64,000 nt of DNA from Morchella semilibera (lineage: Eukaryota; Ascomycota; Pezizomycetes; Pezizales; Morchellaceae): the NCBI GenBank assembly GCA_009192285.1, contig WBVU01000008.1, positions 682,001 through 746,000 of the forward strand. Direction: 5' to 3'. A model generated the notes under the pieces. The model was not told the DNA's origin. It worked only from the letters and a program-made list of their open reading frames with translations, and did no database searches. The position numbers and the translations under genes were made by a program. Positions 34,885 to 44,707 of this stretch are shown here, piece by piece. Numbering within the stretch: position 1 is the stretch's first letter; each line of letters opens with the position of its first letter.

Positions 34885-35800
34885 TTAATCAATGGTTTCC
34901 GTAGCAATAATTAATGCATTTATTATTGTGGTATCAAGGGGCCAGAAAAAAAAGGGGAACCAATTGCGACATACTCGAAGTTGTGTAAAGTAATAAGTCC
35001 TTCTCTGGTCCGCTATATCTACTCCTCCTAAATTATCATTATAATCGATTGAAAACTTTGGTATACTGTGACGGAGTAACCCGATGCAAAGAAGAAGATG
35101 ACAACGATGACGCAGAAAGACTCTAGGAGTACAGCCCAAACGATGAGGAGACCGACGAAGACAAGGGCAACTTCGGGCAGGCACAAGCACAGGCACCGGT
35201 GAAGGCAAAGGCAAGGGCAAAGGTACAAGGGCGCAGGGCAGGGAGAGTGAGGACCAGATGGACCTCAATGAGAACGATGAGAGATGCTATAAGTTTTCCT
35301 CTGGTCAGAGGATCGAGTATTTGGTACGAGAGGCTATGGCTTAGAAATAGGAGTAGATTCCTATGTACCGAGATAACAGGAAGACGAGACAAAGAGAAAA
35401 GAAAGAAAGAACTAAGGAAAAGATCTAACCCCGCTATTTAACACTCCCCTCCACCAGTCCGCTATGACTCATACATCACCCCATGGAAACTCATAGAAAT
35501 CCATCGCATTTACATCTCATATTCCTCCCCACTATCTGCGTTATTTACATTACAAATCCATCACGCCACCGAACCTCCTAGAACCCAATGACGACACCCC
35601 CTTTAGCACACCCCTTCCTCGCTTGACCATTCCTAAACAATCACAACAGCACTTCCACTACCGAACCCTCGGGACTAATGCCAAGACGCCGGGACAAGTA
35701 TCTCTTGAATTGCTCATATCGAGATTGAGTCATGTACTGTAATATCATATAATTTAGTGATTATCTCTTTTGATCTCAATAAAGTGGGAGTTGCATGACT
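34885..35800 (-). pseudogene. piggyBac-like transposase relic
   Basis: On minus, 35064-34885 reads SIDYNDNLGGVDIADQRR followed by a WFPFFFWPLDTTIINALII helix, matching the VDYNxxMGGVDxxDQ region of piggyBac-type (DDE_Tnp_1_7) transposases. Upstream, 35760-35697 reads YMTQSRYEQFKRY, like the MSRxRFExIxRxLH motif near the start of that domain. The catalytic middle between the two is missing, and LTR-A copy 2 sits at the junction. Neither TTAA target sites nor terminal repeats were identified. Confidence 0.55.
35067..35696 (-). mobile_element. Solo LTR, family LTR-A, copy 2
   Basis: 630 bp, reading on minus from TGTCCCGGCG (35696) to CACA (35067). It sits in the piggyBac relic. The 5-bp flanks (TATAC and AGTAT) do not match, suggesting a rearrangement or decay of the target duplication. 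Confidence 0.8.
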
Positions 35801-35964
35801 TTGCAAACCGCTATATAAATAATTAATCCAACAAAAATCATCAACCCCACTGCATTAGCTTTTCTCTAACGTCTCTCTCTACCTCCCAAACCTTATCTCT
35901 TTGATTCCGCATATGCATTGGTGTTGACAGCTAGTGCCCGAAACACTCAAACCATGAAGAAAAT

Positions 35965-36480
35965 ATCATGTCATGGTTCGTATTTAACTTTCATGGATAT
36001 GCTAGGTTCCGGAAGTTGGAACAATTGGCAGGGTTGGCATTATTGTAAGCTAGTAGTCGGAGATGAGTCGGAATAGGTTCTATGGTTTCTGTTACACGAG
36101 AATGTGAGTCATGGTTGGGGTTATGCGAGGGTATGAGTCAGGCTTGGCTCTGGAACATCAGTAAGACCTGATTAGTCTCCTGATGTATCCTGAGTCTTAG
36201 GAGACTCAAAAAATCATCAGGAGTCTCAGGACTCTCTCAGGAGACCCAGGAGACTGTTGGGAGACTCCAGTCATAAATTGAGTTTGCTGATGAATAGCGG
36301 GTATATAAGGGAGGCAACGGCGCCAATTTCTGTACTTTCCTTCTTCTTCTTTTCTCTTTACGCAACGTCTTCTGTATCTATCTACGATATATTATAGTTT
36401 CTACTTTCCATTAGTGACTATCATTGCTTTCTATACTTCTCATTCATACCTCCCCCTCTCTTAGTAAGTATCGCTGCCAC
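35965..36480 (+). mobile_element. LTR-like repeat, family D, copy 1
   Basis: It shares long blocks with 56650-57000: TTTCATGGATATG near the start, GTTATGCGAGG.TATGAGTCAGG, a TATATAAGG box, and GCAACGTCTTCTGTATC. A MITE (36157-36292) is inserted just before the TATA box. Exact ends are not clear. It looks like an old solo LTR; DNA to 36836 is unassigned. Confidence 0.45.
36157..36292 (-). mobile_element. MITE (ATCAGCAA ends), copy in LTR family D
   Basis: 136 bp with ends ATCAG and TTTGCTGAT. The flanks GAAC and GAAT resemble a 4-bp target duplication with one mismatch, and the related repeat at 56824 has the uninterrupted GGAATGAGG at the same place. Confidence 0.7.
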
Positions 36481-37135
36481 TACCCCCATCAGCAAGCTTG
36501 GGGTTTTCCTCGGGCACGCATGCATGCGTCCGGTGTCATGTGCCAGTAATCAACCCGCCCTAAACGTCCCCAGCACCCCTTGCGCCCCGGCGAACTACCA
36601 AAATTTCGTTTCCTCCTAGAGATATCAACATTCCTCTATTAGCACTGGCGAGTTCTATCTCCGTCATCAACCACCTGGCGACTTCCGTCTCAGCACTCTC
36701 TCACTCTATCTTTGGTGCACACGGATCTCGCCCCAAACAAATCATCACTCTAAAGCTCCTATCATAGTCATGAATACTCTATTATGGATCGCTACTGCTG
36801 TGAAAGGTATGTTCACTTCCCTGAGAGCATTGTGTTTTATTTATAGCTAAAATCATTCCATGTACGTAAATCTATTCGGGTATTTACAAGCCAATTAGAG
36901 CTGTCCACCTCAAAGATATGTGCCATTCCCAAGATGCTACGAATGTTCACAATCCACATCTTTCTCCTTCTTCTTCTGGAGGCTTTGGGAAGAACGTGGG
37001 AGGTGTCGGAAATCCCCCGATCCTTCACCTACAGGAGCTCTATCAGGCACAACCTGTGTGATCGGCCCCTATCATCCTGAAGCTTAAACAACGCCTCTAA
37101 TCGCCCTGGTAGGCGTTCTCCAAACACTCCCCAAT

Positions 37136-37765
37136 TGTCCCGGCGTCTTGGCATTGGTTCCGATAGTTTGGTAGGCGATGTACGGTTAGGGATGTTAGGG
37201 TAATATTTAGCGAGGGTGGGAAGTACGAGGTGGAGGTTGTCGTCATCGGATTCTAAGAGGTTCGATGGGCTGATGGATTTGTAATATAGATAGCGGAGAT
37301 GGTGGGGAGGATTATGAGGTGTGGATACGACGGGTTTCCATGGGTTTCTATGAGGTGATGTATGAGTGATAGCAGACTGGTGAAGGAGGGGTGTTAAATA
37401 GCGGAGATAGATATTTTCCTTAGTTCTTTCTTCCTTTTTTCTCTGTCTCGTCTTCCTGTCAGCTCAGTACATAGGAAACTACTCCTATTCCAAGCCACAG
37501 CCTCTCGTACCAAATACTTGGTCCTCTGATAAGAGGAAACTCATAGTATCTCTCATCGTTCTCGTTGAGGTCCATCTGGTCCTCGCTTTCCCTGCTCTGT
37601 GTTCTTGTACCCTCGCCCTTGCTTTTGCCTTTGCCCGTGCCTGTGCTTGTGCCTGCCCGGTGTTGCCTCTCTCTTCGTCAGTCTCCTCGTCCCTAGACTG
37701 TGCTCCTCGGGTTCTTCTGCGTCATCATTGTCATCTTCTTCTTTGCGTCGGGTTACTCCGTCACA
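37136..37765 (+). mobile_element. Solo LTR, family LTR-A, copy 3
   Basis: 630 bp from TGTCCCGGCG to CCGTCACA, flanked on both sides by CCAAT, a perfect 5-bp target duplication. It is inserted in the 3' part of the Plavaka transposase, opposite to its strand. Confidence 0.9.
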
Positions 37766-39595
37766 CCAATGCTCTGAAGACGCTACTGAAACCCATGCCC
37801 AATCCTTTCTCGCTGTTCGCTTTCTGAACGCCGCTTCTCCGGTATATCGGAGGTTGTCAATCTCATACATGTCCAGCTTTTGGAAGATAGGTATCGGAAC
37901 TTGCAGGCAGGTAAATCTTTCCACACGATATTCACCAAAACTCTCTAAGCTTTCAATAAAGCCCTGGGAGCAACCTTCATCCTCTGCATACTCCTTGACC
38001 AGACGATATAATGCCGTTTAGTTCATCTTTACCTCATCGGCGATATTGTAGAGCTTTTGCGGCCTAGCCGATGGATTACATAGTTCCCTTGAAGGCAGGT
38101 TAGCGTCAATTGAAGCCCGTTCGTTTGTTGATTTTTTCCTGTCTTGGATTTTGAAAATATGGAGCAGCTCCTTTAGGTTTTCGCGATGATTCCAGAGGAA
38201 GTCATCATTGCTCTCTGAGCATCCAACGATATCTTTGAGGTTTAATATTCGCATGTCCAGTGCTAGTCGCTACCAGCCGTAGTCTAAGATCTGCGTCACC
38301 GCATCAACCTTGTTTGATGCTTCGCATGGTTCTTTGACTTGATGAACGTGAGCTAATTCGCTGATGTCGGTGGAGAACATTGGAATGCTGCTAAAGCGCT
38401 CTACATGCTCTCTGTAATGCGGTAATAGGTACAATTTGATGAAGTTGAAATGGGGTCTTTCACGGGTCTCGCGAATCTCCTCCAAGCTACGGTAATTGCC
38501 CTGAGAGCCTTGAGATTGCAAAGCTCTGGTCCGATCTTTTGCCTCTTTCCGCGTACGCTTATATGCTCGAAATTCCAGGAAGATGTCCTTATGTCTATGG
38601 AAGCCTTTGAGATAGTTCTCTAGATATTCCAAAGTACTTGTTGTCTGACTTCCGTATTGTGCCATTAAATGGAAGTCAATCAAGGCTCGCAAATATTTCA
38701 ACGCCTTATCAAAGTCTACCCTTATAGCATTCGGCGGGTTTCTCACAACAACCGCGAGTGCCCCTAGGACAATCCGTCTATGATTTTGCATCTCCTTTCC
38801 CAGCCATTGTGTTGTCGCCCTGTAAGGTTTGTTTGGTACTGCAAGTCCAGGATATGGTGCAATTGACGACCAAGCCTTGTCGAATTTGTCTAATCGGTGA
38901 TGTTTCTTAAGGAAACCTTGCACTCACTCCATCATGTGTTTTAAAAGCCCAAGATAGATATTGTGCAAAATATCAGGCTTGTTCAAGTCGTAGGCGTTGA
39001 ATCTAGGTATATCCCAGAAAACATTGAAGAGTGTCTTTACGGTCTTCGACACAAGGTATTCCACTGGCGAAGGATTCGCTGGATTCTCGTTGAACTGCCG
39101 TACCATCTCCTGATACGTTTCCTGATTACTTGGAGGGCTTCGCCCAATGCTCCCAAGACTTTTGAAATCAACTTCGCACCTTGGACAGGCTTGGTCGCTG
39201 ATGTTCTGTAAGGAGGCGTGTTCAGGTTGGTCGGCGATCTGCCCGCACAACACAGGATAACATAATCGCTCATAACCATCGGCGCAATTGATAAGCTCGC
39301 CTCCACTGCTCCTGAAGCTCCTGAAAATGTCTTTAAGAGCTCGGTGAAGTGCCATTTGACTTTGACGTCGCAGTATCGCATTGGCAGTTTGGTTGGTACC
39401 TAACTTCGGAGGCACTGCCAACAGTGGTAGGAGTAATAGCAAATGCCCAGAGGGCTTGTTTCTTACTAATAACTTGATATTGCCAATCGTCAGGTATACT
39501 GGCCAAGCCTTCTTGTCACCGCTGAAGTTCGTCAGATGGGTTCCGTCCAATGCGCATATAACGGGTACCAAAGTGGACCCTTCTGGGAGTGAGTT

Positions 39596-39665
39596 CTACC
39601 CTTAAGTGTTAGCTACTGCTCCCAGAGTAGTCATTAGAGCTCCTAGAGTAGTCGTTAGAGCTCAC
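39596..39665 (-). other. Plavaka intron with an internal tandem duplication
   Basis: This 70-nt intron (GTGAGC to GGTAG on minus) contains two direct copies of a 21-bp unit, GAGCTCTAA(C/T)GACTACTCT plus two bases. The duplication has no coding consequence and shows slippage in a short intron. Confidence 0.6.
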
Positions 39666-40418
39666 CTGTATTTCCCACCACCAATCTGCTGTATGTAGTT
39701 CCACGTACATCGGCTCACCAGATTCATTATGTTCTACCACAGGTGCATACACCAAAGACTCTCTGAATGCGCGTTGACCTAAAAGAAATCGCACAATAGT
39801 CATTGGGTCGCGATAGTAGTAGGGAACTTTCGTCCCGCCTATCTCGACTTCGGAATGCTGCCAGCTTGATTTTCCCAGGCAATCACTCAGCTCCTCCATC
39901 TTCCGTATAAATCCACTGCCATTCCTGTAGGAGCTTTCGCGGTTGCTATCCTGGGTGTGGAGGAAGAAGCTGTCAATGTTGCCCTTTGACGCTTTCGATA
40001 GTATGAAGTAACGTGCTATTCCAAATTCGTATGCAGAGTTAAAAAGGCGCCATGGGTCCCTAAGAAGGCTCTCCGAGGTTTCCCCATAGTCCTACAAGGC
40101 AAACAATCGCTCTCCGGCGACTTCGTAAATAGTGGTTCTTGCCACACGCGTCTCCCCGTCCGAGTCGTCTGTTTCGTCATTGAAGTAGGACTCTGACTTG
40201 AGGTCTGAATTGTGATAGTCGGAGGAGGCGAGGTCGCCATCTATAGAGCCCTCAGGGGTATCATTCGTATTCTCAGGGGTGTTGTTATGCTCTTCGAGGA
40301 GTTGTTATTGATTGCCGAACCACCCATCGGCCTCGAAGGGATGCGTAGCGCGAAGATGCTTATCAAAATTCACTGAAGAGCTGTAGCGTTTGGGGCAGAA
40401 AGGGCAAGTCGACTTCAT

Positions 40419-41149
40419 GAGCATTCGCGACTACTCTCTACGTAATCTAATTCCTACTCTCTAGGTAAGCTAATCCTTGACGACTGTTTGGAAATTAGAC
40501 TCGCCAAAGGTCCCTGCCAAGATATGCATGATTAGTAATTTTCTGTTTGTTCAACCAACCACCTCCCTCACGTCATCTATCAACATCTCCAACATACTAC
40601 TTCAACCAAACCTCCTAACCACCCACCTCATCTCTCTCGTTTCACTCCAAGTATTCGCAGGTCTTTTTTCTCTCTCTGCAAGCATTGGTGACTTTCCATT
40701 GGGTATTCGCAGATGCTCTTCCCGACTATATTGAAATGTAAGGTCTATCTACCAAATCTATAGACTAAATCTATTGACTAAATCTATCGACTAGTAGTCA
40801 CTGACCTCCAATATTGCAGCTGTAAGCAATCACCAACAGCAACACCAATTGCATGAGTCCGCCCGACCGACGTCATATATTGATAATGTTCGAACAAGGC
40901 ATATTGGGTCAGTGCGGAAGCTCTGATAGCACTGATGACTCTCCGTTGAGTTTTGGGTGACACTCAGCATATAAGAATGCCTTTACCCATCTGGTGTTCC
41001 TCTCCCCACCTTTTCTACTACTATACCCACTATCAGCTCTATTTTCAACTCTGACGGTTTCTACTCTTCTTTCAATTTTCAAGATGCCTTGACTTTCAAA
41101 GCATGGGCCGGACCTGTATAAAAGCATTGAGGTTTGCCTTCCTAAAGTC
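40419..41149. other. Upstream flank of the Plavaka frame
   Basis: Three to four loosely repeated ATCTAT(A/T/C)GACTA units lie at 40744-40795. A CT-rich zone at 40540-40700 would be the promoter side of the minus-strand transposase. No gene is recognised. Confidence 0.35.
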
Positions 41150-41640
41150 ATAGGTTATTTTCACAGCTCCGCCCCCTGTATCTCGCCTCCCGCCAAGACG
41201 TCTTCGGAACAGGATTGTTGGATAATATCGGTCGATGTCGGAAGTAGAATAATAGATTAGGAAGGAGCTCGGGTGATAGAATGTAAGCGCTAGGAAGGAT
41301 GGAGTAGTATCAGGATAGAAGTATGGGTATTGGGAATAGTATGGGTGGTACGGAAGTGGGGGCAGTTCTATGGGATTCTATGACTATGAGTCAGTGGTGT
41401 GACGGGGTAGTTGTATATATAGTGTTCGTTCTTTCCTATGTTTCTGCCTCTCTAGGCAACGTCTTCTTTCTGTTAGCAATATATTACTTTAGCTCCGGCC
41501 CTTCTGTCTGTGTCTCGTTCCTGAACCTGACCCCGAACCTGAACCTGCCTCGCCTCGGGTATCTCCTGCGCCGACCCCGTCCTTGTCTCTGTCCCTGGAT
41601 TTATCTCGCTTTACCCTGGGCCCGGCTCTGCCCCGTTAGA
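41150..41640 (+). mobile_element. LTR-like repeat, family B, copy 1
   Basis: This shares order and sequence with the minus-strand repeat at about 57650-58245: TCTTCGGAACA, ATCGGTCGATGTCGGAAGTA, TGTAAGCGCTAGGAAGGA, a TGTATATATAGTG box, CTCTCTAGGCAACGTCTTC and a CCTGAACCTGA-type tandem. The structure fits an LTR with TATA box and transcript start. The ends are approximate. Confidence 0.5.
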
Positions 41641-41679
41641 GTTATCCGTTCGTTACTCACTACATTGGTCTTTACTAGG

Positions 41680-43411
41680 GGTTTAGTATTGCCTCCCAAA
41701 GCATTCCCGGGAGCTCCCACAGGCCTCCCATTGATCCATACAAAGTCCCTCAAACCCCCAAGAGAGTCAGTCCTGAACTCGGCGCCCCTAGAACACCCAT
41801 AGTCGCGACCATTGCTCCTAGAAACGCCGCTCGCCTCCCCGAAAGCCGCCTCCCTGACAGCCCTCCGGTCAGTAACACATCTGGTATCTCCCCTACCGCT
41901 TGAGATTTAGTAGAACATCGCTCCAACTCCGACACCGCGGGAGTGAGTCTAGCCCCAGTAATAGGAGCAAAAGGCCCAGCAGGCCCAGTAAGGCCGGTAC
42001 CAGTAAGATGACTAAGGAAGACTCTACCTCGGCGCCCCGCTCCTACTATAAGGGATTCCTCCTCCCGAGCATCAAGCTCCTTGTCAGCACCAGCAACACC
42101 AACAGCAGCGAAAGCAACATCAGCGAAAGCAACACCAGCAAAAGCAACACCAGCGACACCCAGCACCCGCATAGTACTCGCCACCCATAGGAAAGCATCC
42201 GCGGACGACATGACAACTCCGGCAGGAAAGGCCAAGATGGCCCTAAGCCTAGCCAATCAGAGGAGTGTCTATATTCGCCCCCGGTAGGAATTACACGGGC
42301 AAATGATATCGACAGCTTGGGTAAATAAAACCATCTCTGGCACTGCCGCCTTCAACGACCTTTGTAACTGGATGATGAGAACCCCATATCTCTCTGAGCA
42401 CAGGCCTGTCTGGGCCGGACCTAACACCGCTGACCGGAGAAGAATCGAGGAAGTTCTCAAGTGGGTCATCGCCAACGTTGGAAATACGGAAAGGTCTTCA
42501 AAGATCACAAGGCAGCGAGAGCTCCGTGAGAATAATGGTTCTGACACACCTAATGACCCTGAAGACCCTGAAGACTTGCCCCCCCAAAGCGCCAGAAGGA
42601 TCGCATGAGCCCGCAGAGTAATCGGGGGTGACTGTGATGGTTACTGTAGTCGACCCTGATGCCATCGCTCCCTATGACCCCGATACTGCCCCGAACTACA
42701 CGTGGGACAACCCGCTCAACGAGCCCAGTTTCATAGTAGTGTTGAATGGAGAGTTGTTTGGTGGGCTGTGCAAGGTGATAATGAAGCCATGCCTGATAGC
42801 GTTATCAGGACCATCCGGGGAGCAATCGCGAATGCTCCACTCTCTTTTCCAGGTGCTCCGACAAACGACCCACCAGTGGTGCAGATTACTGACGGCAAAG
42901 AGCTTGAGGGGTGGTTGGCCGACACCACCGCTAGACCTCGACGGCTCTTAGCAATACTCCAAAGGGAAGGCGCTGGTTTTGGTGAAAGTGGTGACGAGTC
43001 CCCGCCCAGCCGCCCAGCCAGCAAAGGTTTCCGCACATTGAGGAAACTGATTCTTTCATGCTCGACATTCCTGCAGAAGACTCCAGCTTTGATCCCAACT
43101 TTAGGGTGACCAGTATTGGGCGCGGTATGAATATGCCCCGTACCTTTGAGAGCTTTCAGAGGATCATACAGGAATATGTTGTCCGTTGTAATAGGCAATG
43201 GGGTGGTATTGACCTTCTTGAACCTATATACCAAAGGAAGTTTCTCGACGCCATCTGTGTTGGAGACCCAGATTTCCTGCTCGGGAAGATATGGACACGG
43301 ACAGAGATAGCAGCGAGGAGAGCTGCTAGTAACGTTCCCAAAGCCCCCAAAGCCGCACCTAAAGGCACACCAACTATACCTAGGCCTGCTCACTCGAGCG
43401 CCGCCAGGTAG
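41680..43411 (+). pseudogene. Unrecognised broken coding block (possibly of the adjacent LTR element)
   Basis: Several plus-strand frames follow one another after LTR-B. The N-terminal part is rich in Pro, Ser, Thr and Ala, a central part is moderately hydrophobic, and the last piece (43058-43411) has normal globular composition with a Trp/Tyr-rich centre and a Pro/Lys tail. This layout could be a gag-like or capsid-less structural protein of an LTR element, or a host-like protein. I recognise no domain. It is broken in several places and looks old. Confidence 0.35.
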
Positions 43412-44340
43412 GTGGGCAATCACGGCGACTCAGAGAGTATTGGCGATATCTTACAGTTGGCTATCTTCCATTCTCTATTAGCGCTGTTTACTTTTCTAAT
43501 TAGTCAGTAGTATACATACCTTTCATTTGTCTGTATATATTTAGAGGGTTGTTGGCGCTATATTTCGAGGATCGTGTTTTGATTTTGATTATTAGTAAGC
43601 AGTGATTAGTAGGCATCTTAACATCTCACCTAGCCTTTGTAGGTTTCGATATTTGAGGAGGATTGGAAAGGGCTCTGGGAGTAGTCGTCATGATTGATGG
43701 GGGCGCTTGGTATCGTAGGGTCGGTTAGGACTGATTTAGATTTTTTATGTAGGCCTAGTCGGAATGGATGTTGAACCTATTATTTGCCTAATAAGATAAT
43801 CATTTGCCCTGATTGGGTTATGTTTGGTGCCTTCTTAGAGCCCGATTAGGCTTAATTAAGGATCTTTAGTGAATAAGTGAATTGGACTCAAAGTGGAAAG
43901 CAGGGTTAGGGTTAGGAAGAGGGGGTTAGTCCTTACGCTCCACCCTCATCTCTCTATTTGCAATTGTACGTCTACGGCTTTATCTCTATGGCTTCACCTA
44001 CCCCCCATCCTCCACCTCAACCTCTATACAGAGTATATTCATATCTTATGATAGTCATCAATACTAACGTTGGATACACAAAAGTGGGGGGTTTCTAACA
44101 TCGAAAAATCGTTTCGTCGCGATCCCGAGGTTTCGAAACTAGAGCATATCATTTTCTCGATGTATTTCCGGCTCACAGTAACTATGGTTTTCGGGACGCT
44201 ATTTAGTTTGTGAAAAGCGGCTGTACGCAATAAGCGTGATTATTAGTGTAACTACATATTAAAAGTTTTAATCGAATAAACATTACTTAATTATTATCCA
44301 AGAGGACGATATTGCACTATCAAATAAAAATATCAGACCT
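43412..44340. other. AT-rich intergenic, no gene seen
   Basis: It contains GGGTTAGGGTTAGG (43903-43916), two telomere-like units only, and short frames. No RNA gene was found before the tandem repeat that follows. Confidence 0.4.
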
Positions 44341-44575
44341 AGTCAAAAAAAATTATCTAATTGAAATGTCAGACTGCCTCATTGCGATAGCTCAGAGAGC
44401 AATGGCCAGTACTGTGAGGATGCTGTGTGGTTACCGAGTGAGCACTTGTGATAACATCTAGTCAAAAAAAATATCTAAACACCTCACCACGGTAGCTCAG
44501 GTGGTAACGACCAGTGCTGTGGGGCATGTAAAGTTATCGAGTGAGCACTTGTGATTACATACTATCCCGATTGAT
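44341..44575 (+). repeat. Tandem pair of tRNA-like (SINE-type) units
   Basis: Two direct units of about 118 bp each start AGTCAAAAAAA and contain an A-box-like core (GATAGCTCAGAGAGCAATGG and GGTAGCTCAGGTGGTAACGA), then a (T/A)CCAGT(A/G)CTGTG block and TATCGAGTGAGCACTTGTGA. The D-arm-like part is strongly tRNA-like; the B box is weak. A dimeric tRNA-derived SINE or a duplicated tRNA relic would fit. Confidence 0.5.
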
Positions 44576-44707
44576 ACTAGTGTCCGTCTGCTTTCAGTTT
44601 AGCTCAAAAATTGCCTTGCCAAGCCTTGTGCTCAAAATCAGGGGCAGGGGCTCTTCCAACCACACTATTCTCGAAATACCCGTATCATCACCGTGATTAC
44701 TATCACC

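Larger units (their letters stand above)
36837..40418 (-). pseudogene. Plavaka-type transposase, broken, split by a solo LTR
   Basis: Minus-strand frame from the ATG at 40418 to the stop at 36837, with one 70-nt intron (39665-39596, CTAAC before the acceptor) and LTR-A copy 3 inside. Without these it is 958 codons. A C2H2 finger opens the protein (CPFCPKRYSSSVNFDKHLRATH, residues about 5-26). HTADWWWEIQ joins across the intron to NSLPEGSTLVPVICALDGTHLTNFSGDK, the signature of the fungal Plavaka (CACTA-like) family, and RIDLRTWND ends it. Six in-frame stops occur (first bases at 40307, 40094, 38926, 38272, 38020, 37031), each explicable by one C-to-T or G-to-A change, and no frameshift is seen. 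Terminal inverted repeats were not found. Confidence 0.85.

Noticed and set aside
43903-43916. Telomere-like GGGTTAGGGTTAGG
   Set aside because: Only two units, with no degenerate continuation; chance or a tiny interstitial trace.
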